Notes under the pieces: model-generated
Told to the model about the DNA's origin: nothing
The model's input: the letters and a program-made list of their open reading frames with translations, nothing else
Databases searched by the model: none
Assembly: GCA_944322285.1 (NCBI GenBank)
Contig: CALUOR010000009.1
Location: forward strand, 1-64,000
Length of the DNA: 64,000 nucleotides
Reading direction: 5' to 3'
From: an uncultured Bacteroides sp.
GTDB lineage: Bacteria; Bacteroidota; Bacteroidia; Bacteroidales; Bacteroidaceae
Program-made: the position numbers and the translations under genes
In this document: positions 44,891 through 51,813 of the stretch, piece by piece
Layout: each line of letters opens with the position of its first letter
Numbering within the stretch: position 1 is the stretch's first letter

Positions 44891-44911
44891 CCGTTTCTTT
44901 ATAGAATATCC

Positions 44912-45994
44912 TTACTTCATGTACGTGCGGAAGAAGCCTTCAATCCTATCGAAAGGAATCTTCTCTAAGTTGTCATACAGATCCGTGTGTACGGCATCGG
45001 GCACAATGAGCAGTTCCTTGTTATCACCCTTCAGCTTCTTGAAAACATCTTCGCTGAAATAGCGTGAGTGAGCATTTTCACCATGCACAAGGAGGACTGC
45101 ATTGCAGATTTCGTCCGCATAAGCCAAGATGGGCATGTTCAATAAGGACAAGGCTGATGTCACATTCCATCCGCCATTGGAGCCAAGAGAGCGTTTGTGG
45201 TAGCCACGCGGAGTTTTGTAGAAAGCGTGATAATCTTTCATAAATTGGGGAGCATCAGCTGGCAACGTATCGGGGACGCCTCCTGCCAAAGCGTAAGAGC
45301 CATTGCGATAATCCTCTGTGCGCTGGGCGTTGAGTTGTTCCCTCATTTCATGACGGGCATCGGCATTGTCGGCCTGATCGAAATATCCCTTAGCCGTAAC
45401 ACGAGTCATGTCGTACATGGTGACTGCCACCGTGGCTTTGATGCGGGTATCGATGGCTGCAGCATTGACAGCCATGCCTCCCCAACCACACACACCAAGA
45501 ATACCTATTTGCGCAGGATTGACATCAGGACGTGTCGAGAGATAATCAACGGCTGCACAAAAGTCCTCGGTATTGATGTCAGGCGAAGCCACATAGCGGG
45601 GTTGGCCACCACTCTCGCCAGTGAACGAGGGGTCGAAAGCGATAGTGAGGAAACCACGCTCAGCCAATGTCTGAGCATAGCGGCCGGACACTTGTTCCTT
45701 TACGGCTCCGAATGGTCCGCTTACAGCTATTGCAGGCAACTTGCCGGTAGCGTTCTTAGGAACATATAAATCGGCAGCGAGGGTCACGCCGTAGCGGTTG
45801 TGGAAGGTAATCTTCGAGTGGTTTACCTTGTCACTCTGTGGGAAAACCTTGTCCCACTCTTGTGTTAAAGTCAGTTGTTCTTCCATTGTGTTACTTTCTT
45901 TTACGGATTGATTGTTTGGCTCTTGCCCGCCCTTCGTAGCACTGGAGGCAGCGAGGAAGGACAGAGAAAGAGCGGTGATGAATGATGCTTTCAT
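44912..45994 (-). CDS. Alpha/beta hydrolase (dienelactone hydrolase / acyl-esterase like)
   Basis: 360 residues with a signal peptide-like start (ITALSLSFLAASSA). The alpha/beta hydrolase core spans about 55-355: VTLAADLYVPKN, PAIAVSGPFGAVKEQ, LTIAFDPSFTGESGG and the nucleophile elbow ILGVCGWGGMAVNAAA, where Cys stands at the usual Ser position. Late motifs LLVHGENAHSRYFSEDVF (Asp/Glu region) and VPDAVHTDLYD (His). Substrate unknown. It lies 19 bp after the oxidoreductase gene, in a unit probably controlled by the AraC protein at 46820. Its 3' end is the right border of the decayed island. Confidence 0.86.
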   Translation of the reverse strand: MKASFITALSLSFLAASSATKGGQEPNNQSVKESNTMEEQLTLTQEWDKVFPQSDKVNHSKITFHNRYGVTLAADLYVPKNATGKLPAIAVSGPFGAVKEQVSGRYAQTLAERGFLTIAFDPSFTGESGGQPRYVASPDINTEDFCAAVDYLSTRPDVNPAQIGILGVCGWGGMAVNAAAIDTRIKATVAVTMYDMTRVTAKGYFDQADNADARHEMREQLNAQRTEDYRNGSYALAGGVPDTLPADAPQFMKDYHAFYKTPRGYHKRSLGSNGGWNVTSALSLLNMPILAYADEICNAVLLVHGENAHSRYFSEDVFKKLKGDNKELLIVPDAVHTDLYDNLEKIPFDRIEGFFRTYMK

Positions 45995-46013
45995 ATTTAT
46001 TGCCTATCAATTA

Positions 46014-46550
46014 TTAAACTGTCTTACCCATTTCGTAGGCAAAGGCCAGCGATGCGTGCCCTTCTATTTCTCCCGGCTCGTTCACTCCTCCCGCAAATAC
46101 CGACCCGGCCAAGCGCGCATGCTCAAAACAGGCTATCCATCCGCCCAATCCGGTCACGGCACGGGCGGGAGTCTGCTCTTCGTCTTCAGCCGCAGAAGTC
46201 AGCAGATAGACATCGCGAAAATGATAATCGGTAGTGTACAGAGGATTAGCACGGTCGAGCAATGTCTTCAGCTGTCCACTTAATTCATAATAATAAATAG
46301 GCGTAGCAAAGACCAAGACATCTGCCGCATACATCTTCTGTACAATAACAGAGGCGTCGTCTGCAATGACACACTTCTGCGTCTTCTGACACACTAGGCA
46401 TCCTTTGCAGAAATGCAGTTCCTTGCCTTTGAGGCTGATGGTTTCTACCTGGTTGCCGGCCTCTGCCGCACCGCGCACAAAGGCTTCTGCCAGTGCATCC
46501 GAATTGCTCCGTGGACGCAAACTGGACGAAATAATCAATACATTCTTCAT
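46014..46550 (-). CDS. Flavodoxin-fold NAD(P)H-dependent FMN oxidoreductase
   Basis: 178 residues of the NADPH-dependent FMN reductase / multimeric flavodoxin (WrbA-like) family. The phosphate-binding loop is SSSLRPRSNSDALAEAF at 8-24, and ATPIYYYELSGQLKTLLDR near 80-98 lines the flavin. CKGCLVCQKTQKCVIADD near 48-65 contains three Cys typical of the iron-sulphur-flavoprotein-like subgroup. Cytoplasmic. It is the first gene of the pair with the hydrolase and lies downstream of an AraC gene and the repeat copy A. Confidence 0.9.
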   Translation of the reverse strand: MKNVLIISSSLRPRSNSDALAEAFVRGAAEAGNQVETISLKGKELHFCKGCLVCQKTQKCVIADDASVIVQKMYAADVLVFATPIYYYELSGQLKTLLDRANPLYTTDYHFRDVYLLTSAAEDEEQTPARAVTGLGGWIACFEHARLAGSVFAGGVNEPGEIEGHASLAFAYEMGKTV

Positions 46551-46586
46551 ACTAATTCTCTATTGATAAAGTCTATAATCGTTAAA

Positions 46587-46742
46587 TGATAATTTAATGT
46601 GCTAATATGCTAATGTGCCAATGTGCTAATTAGGCTGCGCTGTGTTTGCTTTGGCGTGTTCTCATGCCGCAGGGCATTAGCACATTGGCATATTAGCACA
46701 TTGACACATTGCGGGGCTCCGCCCCGCTAAATTCCCATTTAC
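46587..46742. repeat. ~155-bp ATGTGCTAAT element, copy A
   Basis: Starts with tandem variants of ATGTGCTAAT (AATGTGCTAATATGCTAATG...), has a central spacer containing GCGTGTTCTCATGCCGCAGG, then the same words inverted (ATTAGCACATTGGCATATTA) and ends in the GC-rich hairpin GCGGGGCTCCGCCCCGC followed by AAATTCCCATTTA. It is nearly identical to the reverse complement of 50742-50897, apart from an 8-bp indel and a few substitutions. Confidence 0.85.
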
Positions 46743-46819
46743 CTCTGCAAAGGTAAAAGAAAAGCCTCACAACATGATTGCTGTAAGGCTCAAAGATGAT
46801 TGTTGAAAAGGTCAAATCG

Positions 46820-47671
46820 TCAAAATGTAGCTACGGCGGTAGGCGCGATGCCATATTGCTTCTTAAAAGCAGAGGAAAAATGAGACTGATTCTTGAAACC
46901 CACTTTGGCACAGACATCTACAATTTTCTTGCCGCCTTCCTGCATGAGGGCATAGGCCACCTCCAGCCGCTTACGAATAAGCCACTTCTCCGGCGTCAGG
47001 TCGCTTATCTTCTTGAAATCACGTTTAAAAGTGGCCAGGCTCCGGCCTGTATAGTGCGCCAAATCCTCCTGCGAGAACTCGTACATATAATTCTGGTTCA
47101 TAAAATCCAGAATATCAATTTTCCAGGGTTCGTTGAAATCGAACAACGTAGGTGCAAACCGCTCATCAATATGAAGCAAAGCAAGCAATCCTTCCTGCAA
47201 CTTCAGCTGCATGAAATCATCCTGCGGCTTCACATTCGGGTCGAAGAAAGGAGTGAGCGAGGCAAAAAGGCTGACCAGCTCCGCCGTCTTAGGCAACTTA
47301 AGCACTTCCGACTTCAACTTAGGTGTATTGGCCGGAACTTTATAAGGCCCTCCCTGGGCATACATGGCTCGCAAGAAGTTACGCGTAAAGGAGAGAAAGA
47401 TGCCACAATAGCGTTCCCCATTGCAAGGTTTCTTATAAAGAGTGATGTGATGGTCGCGCGGAATAAACACGCTTTCACCTTTCGCTACATGAATTTGCTG
47501 CTTGCCATTGTCCAACACCATTTCACCTGAGTAGACCGAGTTGATGGCATACTCACGCGATCGATGGACACAAGCGGTGGTGTCATCGTAGAAGAAACTA
47601 AAAAATACATTATTATAGTTGAAAATAAGCTTCAATGGGCTATTCTCTTCTTCCACTTTTTCAGGATTCAT
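46820..47671 (-). CDS. AraC family transcriptional regulator
   Basis: 283 residues. The N-terminal sensor region (about 20-160; AINSVYSGEMVLDNGKQQIH, GESVFIPRDHHITLYKKP) is of the AraC_N / cupin type; the C-terminal HTH (EFSQEDLAHYTGRSLATFKR; IVDVCAKVGFKNQSHFSSAF) is typical. It is not closely related to the two sugar-type AraC proteins in this window. The downstream FMN oxidoreductase and hydrolase, on the same strand, are its likely targets, perhaps in a stress or xenobiotic response (inference). Confidence 0.92.
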   Translation of the reverse strand: MNPEKVEEENSPLKLIFNYNNVFFSFFYDDTTACVHRSREYAINSVYSGEMVLDNGKQQIHVAKGESVFIPRDHHITLYKKPCNGERYCGIFLSFTRNFLRAMYAQGGPYKVPANTPKLKSEVLKLPKTAELVSLFASLTPFFDPNVKPQDDFMQLKLQEGLLALLHIDERFAPTLFDFNEPWKIDILDFMNQNYMYEFSQEDLAHYTGRSLATFKRDFKKISDLTPEKWLIRKRLEVAYALMQEGGKKIVDVCAKVGFKNQSHFSSAFKKQYGIAPTAVATF

Positions 47672-47694
47672 AACGCTTAAAGAAATTATAGGGG

Positions 47695-47702
47695 CAAATA
47701 TA
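47695..47702 (-). promoter_or_regulatory. -7 promoter box for the AraC gene at 46820
   Basis: CAAATATA reads TATATTTG on the minus strand (TAnnTTTG), 23 bp before the start. Confidence 0.65.
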
Positions 47703-47753
47703 AGGAATATTATTCAGAAAAGGCATTTCCCTACGGCTCATTTTAAAGAGAAA

Positions 47754-48770
47754 TTATAATTCCGAGAAGAGACATCTGCGAAAAAGGTAGAATCTGAGCA
47801 ACAAGCTATAGGATGCACGCTCGGCAATAAAAGGCACTACAGTATTGTCTCTGTTTTTTCTGCGGATTTCGGCATACGCGGCACGCATCCGCCTGAACTC
47901 TTTCCTCGCCTGCCATACGGCACGCGCGTTTGCCCACTGGCCTTTCAGGAGAAAAGTCAATGCGGCCACATAGTCGAGCACAGCGCGCACCCGCATCACA
48001 GGAGCCAATTCTTCCTCCGGCAGATTCTTATAAAGCATCAGCAGGTTATTGCGGAAATTCAAGAAGGTCTTGCGAGGATTTTCCTTCTTTAACGTAGCTC
48101 CCCCTACATGATAAACCACACTCTGGGGCACGCATACCAGCATCCGTCCACGGGCACGGAGCCGCCAACATAAGTCTATCTCCTCCATGTGGGCAAAGAA
48201 GCGGGCATCCAACCCTCCCGCCTCCCGAAAATCTTTCCCACGGAGAAAAAATGCGGCTCCCGTGGCCCAAAAAACAGGAGCGATTTCATCATATTGCCCA
48301 TCGTCTTTCTCCACCTTATCAAATATCCGTCCACGGCAAAAGGGATAGCCATAGCGGTCGATGTATCCGCCGGCCGCACCGGCATATTCAAACATCTTCC
48401 GGTCTTTCCAACTCCGCACCTTGGGTTGGCAGCCGGCCGCTTCGGGATGCGCGTCCATGTAATCCACCAAAGGGCGCAACCAGTGTTCCGTCACCTCTAC
48501 ATCGGAGTTGAGCAACACCACGTATTCAGCCTCAACCTGCCGCAAGGCCCGGTTATAGCCATCGGCAAAGCCATAATTCTGCTCTAACAAAATAAGGCGG
48601 ACTGAAGGGAATTCTTCACACAGCATCCGCACCGAATCGTCCGTAGAGCCATTATCGGTCACGTAGACACATGCCCCGTCTTCCTCCGAATAACGAACCA
48701 CGGAGGGCAGAAAGTCTCGAAGCATCCCGCATCCGTTCCAATTTAATATGACAACCGCTACCCTATCCAT
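47754..48770 (-). CDS. Family 2 glycosyltransferase
   Basis: 338 residues from MDRVAVVILNWNG (a Met five codons earlier would overlap mtaB). GT-A fold of GT2: VVILNWNGCGMLRDFLPS with the nucleotide-binding start, VTDNGSTDDSV near 35, VVLLNSDVEVTEHWLRPL with the metal-binding D-x-D-like Asp near 95, FFAHMEEIDLCWRLRARG near 195, and a basic C-terminal region that may touch the membrane. It resembles rhamnosyl- or glycosyl-transferases of cell-surface polysaccharide assembly; acceptor unknown. It starts 5 bp after mtaB and is probably co-transcribed with it. Confidence 0.92.
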   Translation of the reverse strand: MDRVAVVILNWNGCGMLRDFLPSVVRYSEEDGACVYVTDNGSTDDSVRMLCEEFPSVRLILLEQNYGFADGYNRALRQVEAEYVVLLNSDVEVTEHWLRPLVDYMDAHPEAAGCQPKVRSWKDRKMFEYAGAAGGYIDRYGYPFCRGRIFDKVEKDDGQYDEIAPVFWATGAAFFLRGKDFREAGGLDARFFAHMEEIDLCWRLRARGRMLVCVPQSVVYHVGGATLKKENPRKTFLNFRNNLLMLYKNLPEEELAPVMRVRAVLDYVAALTFLLKGQWANARAVWQARKEFRRMRAAYAEIRRKNRDNTVVPFIAERASYSLLLRFYLFRRCLFSEL

Positions 48771-48775
48771 CCTTC

Positions 48776-50089
48776 TTACATCCATCCAAGCAACGCCGTT
48801 CCGTCTTCATTAAAATCGCCTAAACGCAGGTTCACGACCTGATTGTCCAGCGCGTCATCGTGCGGCACCTCCACCCGAATGTAGTTGGGCGTAAAGCCAT
48901 GCATCGGCACGCCCGGCTTGGATCGCTCCAGGAGAACGGGCATCGCCCGGCCGATGTGACGTGCATAGAAGGCATGTGTCTTCTGTTCGGACAATTCCAA
49001 TAAGCGTTGACTACGACAGTGTTTCTCTTCGGGAGACACGACATGAGGAATCTTCAACGCCTGCGTACCCGGACGCTCTGAATAACTGAACACGTGAAGC
49101 TGGGTCACATCCAAGCCCTCGATAAACCGATAGCCTTGTTCGAAAAGCTCTTCTGTCTCGCCCCGCGTACCCACAATCACATCTACCCCAATGAAGGCAT
49201 CCGGCATCACGTCCTTAATACGCCTCACCTTCGTGGCAAACAAGTCCGACGTATAGCGCCTGCGCATCAGCTTCAGCACCTCATCGCACCCCGACTGCAA
49301 GGGGATATGGAAGTGTGGCATGAAGCGTTTGGATTGCGCCACAAAGTCGATAACCTCGTCCGTCAGCAAGTCCGGCTCAAGGGAGGAAATGCGGTAACGC
49401 TCAATACCTTCCACCTCGTCTAACGCCTGCACCAGGTCGAAAAACGTCTCGCCCGTAGTCTTGCCAAAGTCACCTATGTTAACACCTGTCAATACAATCT
49501 CCTTGCCTCCTTCGGCCACCGCCCGCCGAGCCTGCTCCACCAGCGAGGCAATGCTTCCGTTGCGACTGCGCCCACGGGCAAAGGGAATGGTGCAATACGA
49601 ACAAAAATAGTCGCAACCATCCTGCACTTTCAGGAAGAAGCGCGTGCGGTCGCCCCGCGAGCACGAAGGAGCGAAGGAGCGAATGTCCCGCAAAGGCGAG
49701 GTAAAAGTTTCGCCATGACCGCGCTTCCGCAAATCATTCAGGTATTTCGGCAAATCCTTCTTCTGCTCGGCACCCAACACAACATCCACCCCGTCAATAG
49801 CAGCCACCACATCAGGCTTCAGCTGGGCATAACACCCCGTCACCACCACAAACGCACCCGGATGCTGCTTCACCAGCCGATGAATGGCCTGACGGCATTT
49901 CTTGTCCGCCACTTCCGTCACCGAACACGTGTTCACCACGCAGATGTCCGCCTTCTCTCCCCTACGGGCCGTACGTACACCCATCTCGCTCAACGTACGT
50001 CCGATGGTGGAAGTTTCCGAAAAGTTCAGCTTGCACCCCAGCGTGTAATAAACAGCCTTCTTATCTTGAAAAATAGTCGTATCAATCAT
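48776..50089 (-). CDS. mtaB: tRNA (N6-threonylcarbamoyladenosine37-C2) methylthiotransferase MtaB
   Basis: 437 residues from MIDTTIFQDKKAVYYTLGCK; the far longer start at 50203 lies upstream of the promoter (an alternative Met is at 50095). UPF0004 domain with the first cluster cysteines (TLGCKLNFSE; VNTCSVTEVADKKC; VTGCYAQLKP), radical-SAM motif CDYFCSYCTIPFARG near 155, then a C-terminal TRAM-like domain. It converts t6A37 to ms2t6A37 in tRNAs reading ANN codons, using two 4Fe-4S clusters and SAM. The family also includes MiaB and RimO; the GCKLNF.E and CSYCTIP forms favour MtaB. Confidence 0.93.
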   Translation of the reverse strand: MIDTTIFQDKKAVYYTLGCKLNFSETSTIGRTLSEMGVRTARRGEKADICVVNTCSVTEVADKKCRQAIHRLVKQHPGAFVVVTGCYAQLKPDVVAAIDGVDVVLGAEQKKDLPKYLNDLRKRGHGETFTSPLRDIRSFAPSCSRGDRTRFFLKVQDGCDYFCSYCTIPFARGRSRNGSIASLVEQARRAVAEGGKEIVLTGVNIGDFGKTTGETFFDLVQALDEVEGIERYRISSLEPDLLTDEVIDFVAQSKRFMPHFHIPLQSGCDEVLKLMRRRYTSDLFATKVRRIKDVMPDAFIGVDVIVGTRGETEELFEQGYRFIEGLDVTQLHVFSYSERPGTQALKIPHVVSPEEKHCRSQRLLELSEQKTHAFYARHIGRAMPVLLERSKPGVPMHGFTPNYIRVEVPHDDALDNQVVNLRLGDFNEDGTALLGWM

Positions 50090-50108
50090 AAACATTCGTT
50101 TTCCGGCA

Positions 50109-50116
50109 CAAAGGTA
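50109..50116 (-). promoter_or_regulatory. -7 promoter box for mtaB-GT2
   Basis: CAAAGGTA reads TACCTTTG on the minus strand, 19 bp before the start at 50089, so the leader is very short. This box rules out the start at 50203. Confidence 0.7.
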
Positions 50117-50246
50117 CGCATAATTCTCCGATTTACCAGCCTTTTCAAGTCGGCAAGCCGGCAACAAAAAGACAGAGATAAAAGGAAGAATCCAAAAAAA
50201 CATAAAAAAAGTTGCGCGAAAGTGAACAACTTAATCAAAAAGTATC

Positions 50247-50254
50247 TACCTTTG
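50247..50254 (+). promoter_or_regulatory. -7 promoter box for the small lipoprotein gene
   Basis: TACCTTTG matches TAnnTTTG exactly, 51 bp before the ATG at 50306. Confidence 0.7.
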
Positions 50255-50305
50255 CAGCGTTTTAATAAAGCAATTGATTGTATTACGTTTAAAAATTTAA
50301 AGAAA

Positions 50306-50512
50306 ATGAAGAAGTTAGTTTTGATGGCCGCAGCTATCGTAGCCGTATCTTTCGCATCTTGTGGTAACAAGGCAGCTAATGCTGAACAAGCAGCCGCTGA
50401 TTCAATCCGTATCGCCGACTCTATCGCAGCTGTTGAAGCTGCCGCAGCCGAGGCAGCCGCACAAGCTGCTGATACAGTGAACGCTGACAGCACAAAGGTT
50501 GTAGCTGAATAA
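50306..50512 (+). CDS. Small Ala-rich lipoprotein
   Basis: 68 residues: signal peptide MKKLVLMAAAIVAVSFASC with the acylated Cys at 19, then a low-complexity body rich in Ala with regularly spaced acidic residues (AEQAAADSIRIADSIAAVE, then Ala/Glu runs and DTVNADSTKVVAE). The ADSIRIADSIA part repeats a short unit. It probably forms a helix or coiled coil attached to a membrane, similar in plan to Lpp-like or structural lipoproteins. It has its own consensus promoter and a strong terminator, suggesting high expression. Family not recognised. Confidence 0.8.
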   Translation: MKKLVLMAAAIVAVSFASCGNKAANAEQAAADSIRIADSIAAVEAAAAEAAAQAADTVNADSTKVVAE

Positions 50513-50545
50513 GATTCAGAGCTACTACAGCTTCAGAGAGAATTG

Positions 50546-50581
50546 AAAGTCTGACGTGCAAAAGCACACCAGACTTTTTTT
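50546..50581 (+). terminator. Terminator of the small lipoprotein gene
   Basis: AAAGTCTGACGTGC pairs imperfectly with GCACACCAGACTTT around AAAA, followed by TTTTTTT. Confidence 0.88.
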
Positions 50582-50606
50582 GTATCCGCCTCTAACTACA
50601 ATCCGA

Positions 50607-50690
50607 GCATCATTGGATACTTGCTCCAATATCCTTGGATAAATGACTCAGTATCCAAGGATGTTTGACCTTTTATCCAAGGATACTATA
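50607..50690. repeat. Cluster of TATCC-GGATA palindromes, about 22-bp spacing
   Basis: TATCCTTGGATA, TATCCAAGGAT and TATCCAAGGATA follow each other with a 22-bp period, preceded by TTGGATACTTGCTCCAA. The same words, including GGATACTTG and TTTGACC, occur at 8997-9080. Non-coding. Confidence 0.68.
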
Positions 50691-50741
50691 AAATGGGAAT
50701 TTAGCTCATTTACGATTTAGCAATTTACAATTTACGATTTT

Positions 50742-50897
50742 GTTAAATGGGAATTTAGCGGGGCGGAGCCCCGCAATGTGTCAATGTGCTAATATGCCAA
50801 TGCCCTGCGGCATGAGAACACGCCAGCGCAAACATAGCACAGCCCCATTAGCACATTGGCACATTAGCATATTAGCACATTAAATTATCATTTTGTC
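50742..50897. repeat. ~155-bp ATGTGCTAAT element, copy B (inverted relative to copy A)
   Basis: Begins AAATGGGAATTTAGC, then the hairpin GCGGGGCGGAGCCCCGC, then the AATGTGTCAATGTGCTAAT words, a central spacer with GCGGCATGAGAACACGCC, and ends ATTAGCACATTAAATTATCAT. It is the reverse complement of copy A at about 95% identity. Together A and B flank a 4-kb segment as inverted repeats. Confidence 0.85.
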
Positions 50898-51368
50898 ACT
50901 CCTGACACTTTGTATTTCCTAATCGCTGAGAATCGCTTGTTTTGAACTGAAGGACAAGCTGAGCGGAAAGAACGGATTTCAAAAACGCTTATCGGCTTAT
51001 TATCAGTAGGATACAATGATTTTTATTGAATTATTTACAAATTCTAGAAACGTATTTTTCCAGATTCAAAAGGTTTATTAAGATGATATTTACAGTTTTT
51101 AGCGGAATAGAGAGAAGTTCCCGCTGAAATAGCGCACTTTTTGCGTTCAGTCAGCGAAGCGTTTGCTCCGAAATAGTTAAGTATTACCACCCTAAACACT
51201 TAACTATCTTAGAGCAAACACTTAAGTGTTTCTGAAACAACCGTTTTTTCGCCTCTCTAGTTTGCGGATTTTGTAAAAATAGCGAGTAAGCAAAGTGGGC
51301 GAAATAAAAGCATTTTGATAGTTAAAGTCTCTTTGAACGTGACAGGAGATGTAAACCATACTTTGGAC
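50898..51368. other. Non-coding gap before the ATPase pseudogene
   Basis: No gene seen. It contains a run of AACACTTAAGTGTTT-like dyads (ACTTAACTATCTTAGAGC..., CACTTAAGTGTTTCTGAAAC, 51195-51238), and AT-rich DNA at 51000-51110. Part may be the eroded 3' end of the pseudogene at 51369. Confidence 0.4.
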
Positions 51369-51707
51369 TTAGATAAGTGCAATGTAGCGACTCCTCGTAT
51401 TGTTCGCAACAACACGTTCCGCCTTGTTAGGCTGAACCGTGTCAAAACGCAGTTGAGAGACAAAAGACTGACCGTCAATTTTAAAATCAAACTTCAAGTC
51501 CTCCAAACGGCTTTTGGAATAACCGCGCATGATATTTATATGCATCGGCAGCTATGGATTGGACAATCCACTGACCAAAAATAAAGACTCCAACAAAGAA
51601 GACTTCCCGCAATTATTCTTCCCAAAGAACAAATTGATTTGCTTAAAACCTTCTATCCGAGCATATCGTATGCTCCGAAACCGCTCTATTTCAATTCTGC
51701 CAAACAT
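51369..51707 (-). pseudogene. AAA-family (RecF/OLD-like) ATPase remnant
   Basis: From the ATG at 51705-51707 the minus strand encodes MFGRIEIERFRSIRYARIEG, FKQINLFFGKNNCGKSSLLE, SLFLVSGLSNP, then an in-frame TAG (51552-51554) and, in the same frame, LPMHINIMRGYSKSRLEDLKF. GKNNCGKSS is a Walker A, and the whole resembles the start of AAA ATPases related to OLD/RecF proteins, which are normally 350 residues or more. The frame ends at 51371 and no Walker B or signature segment is found, so the gene is both interrupted and truncated. Confidence 0.72.
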
Positions 51708-51813
51708 GACTGCCGTAGTATCTTAAATTCATATTTCCCGTCAAAGATAGGGATTTTTCTGGTTGGAAAATAGTTCAAGTCACGAAAAATCCTTAATCCT
51801 TTCATGCTTGTCT

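Noticed and set aside
44724-45062. A separate gene of 112 codons
   Set aside because: Its first 60 codons continue the DUF3871 sequence after a frameshift, and the rest is antisense to the hydrolase, so it is part of the pseudogene.
49715-50512. A 265-codon plus-strand frame ending with the small lipoprotein
   Set aside because: The first 190 codons are antisense to mtaB and its promoter; the real gene begins with the signal peptide at 50306.
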